From Chloroflexota bacterium (GTDB taxonomy: Bacteria > Chloroflexota > Anaerolineae > Anaerolineales > Villigracilaceae): 64,000 nucleotides of DNA. The position numbers were made by a program, and so were the translations under genes. The stretch spans positions 30,150 through 94,149 of the forward strand of contig JAEWVF010000071.1 of assembly GCA_023459215.1 (NCBI GenBank), read 5' to 3'. The notes beneath the pieces are model-generated. The model searched no databases. It was not told where the DNA came from and worked only from the letters and a program-made list of their open reading frames with translations. Each line of letters starts with the position of its first letter. The first letter of the stretch is position 1. Below, piece after piece: positions 63,881-64,000 of this stretch.

Positions 63881-64000
63881 GATGTGGCAGGGGATGAAAA
63901 CCAGGATATGGTGATGGTGTTGAGGCACTCCCAAAAGAAATGGGGAGTAAACAGGCTGCCATCACTTAAACCCCAGGCGTCATCCCTTGACCCTACCACC

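Larger units (their letters stand above)
62010..63900 (+). mobile_element. Group II intron (ribozyme plus reverse transcriptase/maturase)
   Basis: About 510 nt of structured non-coding RNA (domains I-IV start) precede the RT gene in domain IV, and domain V lies at 63848-63880. The 5' end is near GTGTGTCC (62010-62017). The exact 3' end cannot be fixed; it may be around 63,890-63,930. Short frames on either strand within 62030-62520 are not coding. Inserted in an attC site and reading in the same direction as the cassettes. Confidence 0.8.

Noticed and set aside
63916..63926. GGTGTTGAGGC as the right half of the attC interrupted by the intron
   Set aside because: It matches only with an extra base, and the intron 3' end is not fixed; kept as a hint, not as a feature.

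Overview
The window is about 56 % GC by eye (not computed), gene-dense, and looks like a chromosomal segment of a Chloroflexota bacterium, most probably class Anaerolineae. Pointers are the many lipoproteins with Thr/Pro linkers (one carrying an NBR1-type Ig-like domain), a MalT-type LuxR ATPase regulator, a Tad/TadE-TadG pilus cluster, a stand-alone baseplate-J-like membrane protein next to ruvX-mltG, and several starts placed 6-10 nt behind a TATAAT box (leaderless mRNAs). This placement is inference; no rRNA, tRNA or CRISPR array was seen.

Layout. 1-6.0 kb: tail of a secreted protein, a dCMP deaminase, a prenyltransferase-repeat protein, a KAS III-like enzyme and a MalT-like regulator. 6.1-18.3 kb: two HEPN/MNT toxin-antitoxin-type pairs, an M23 peptidase, a GH51 arabinofuranosidase with a LacI-type palindrome in front, and two MacB/FtsX-type ABC systems, one with a lipoprotein adaptor. 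18.4-22.5 kb: accessory island with a DUF6273 protein, an M.EcoRI-family adenine methyltransferase overlapping a DUF262-HNH protein (restriction-modification-like pair), and a lipoprotein. 22.9-30.5 kb: glmS, then a Tad-type minor-pilin operon (prepilin peptidase, TadE, VWA/TadG, and an unusually large TadE with duplicated domains and a Thr/Pro tail). 30.6-36.5 kb: core genes murA (Asp instead of the catalytic Cys), trxA, OsmC, ftsY and prfB with a programmed +1 frameshift, plus lipoproteins. 36.8-42.8 kb: a BMP/nucleoside-type ABC importer and proline dehydrogenase. 42.8-47.2 kb: a small molybdopterin-fold lipoprotein, a class 3 lipase, a 7TM-PAS histidine kinase and an unknown protein. 47.4-51.1 kb: a ROCO-type LRR-Roc-COR protein with a duplicated upstream region and a truncated copy of its own N-terminus. 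51.1-54.3 kb: an Ala-rich leader ORF with an attenuator-like hairpin, then a mosaic alaS. 54.4-60.0 kb: membrane protein, a nest of repeats, baseplate-J-like protein, ruvX, mltG. 60.0-64.0 kb: two integron-style gene cassettes with matching attC core sites and no integrase in the window; the last attC is interrupted by a group II intron that runs to the window edge.

The most unusual parts are (i) the attC/cassette run plus group II intron, (ii) dispersed palindromic MITE-like elements, with one element inserted in another and flanked by an 11-bp duplication, (iii) alaS, carrying two in-frame palindromic insertions and an AT-rich patch, (iv) the methyltransferase/DUF262-HNH pair, and (v) the ROCO locus.
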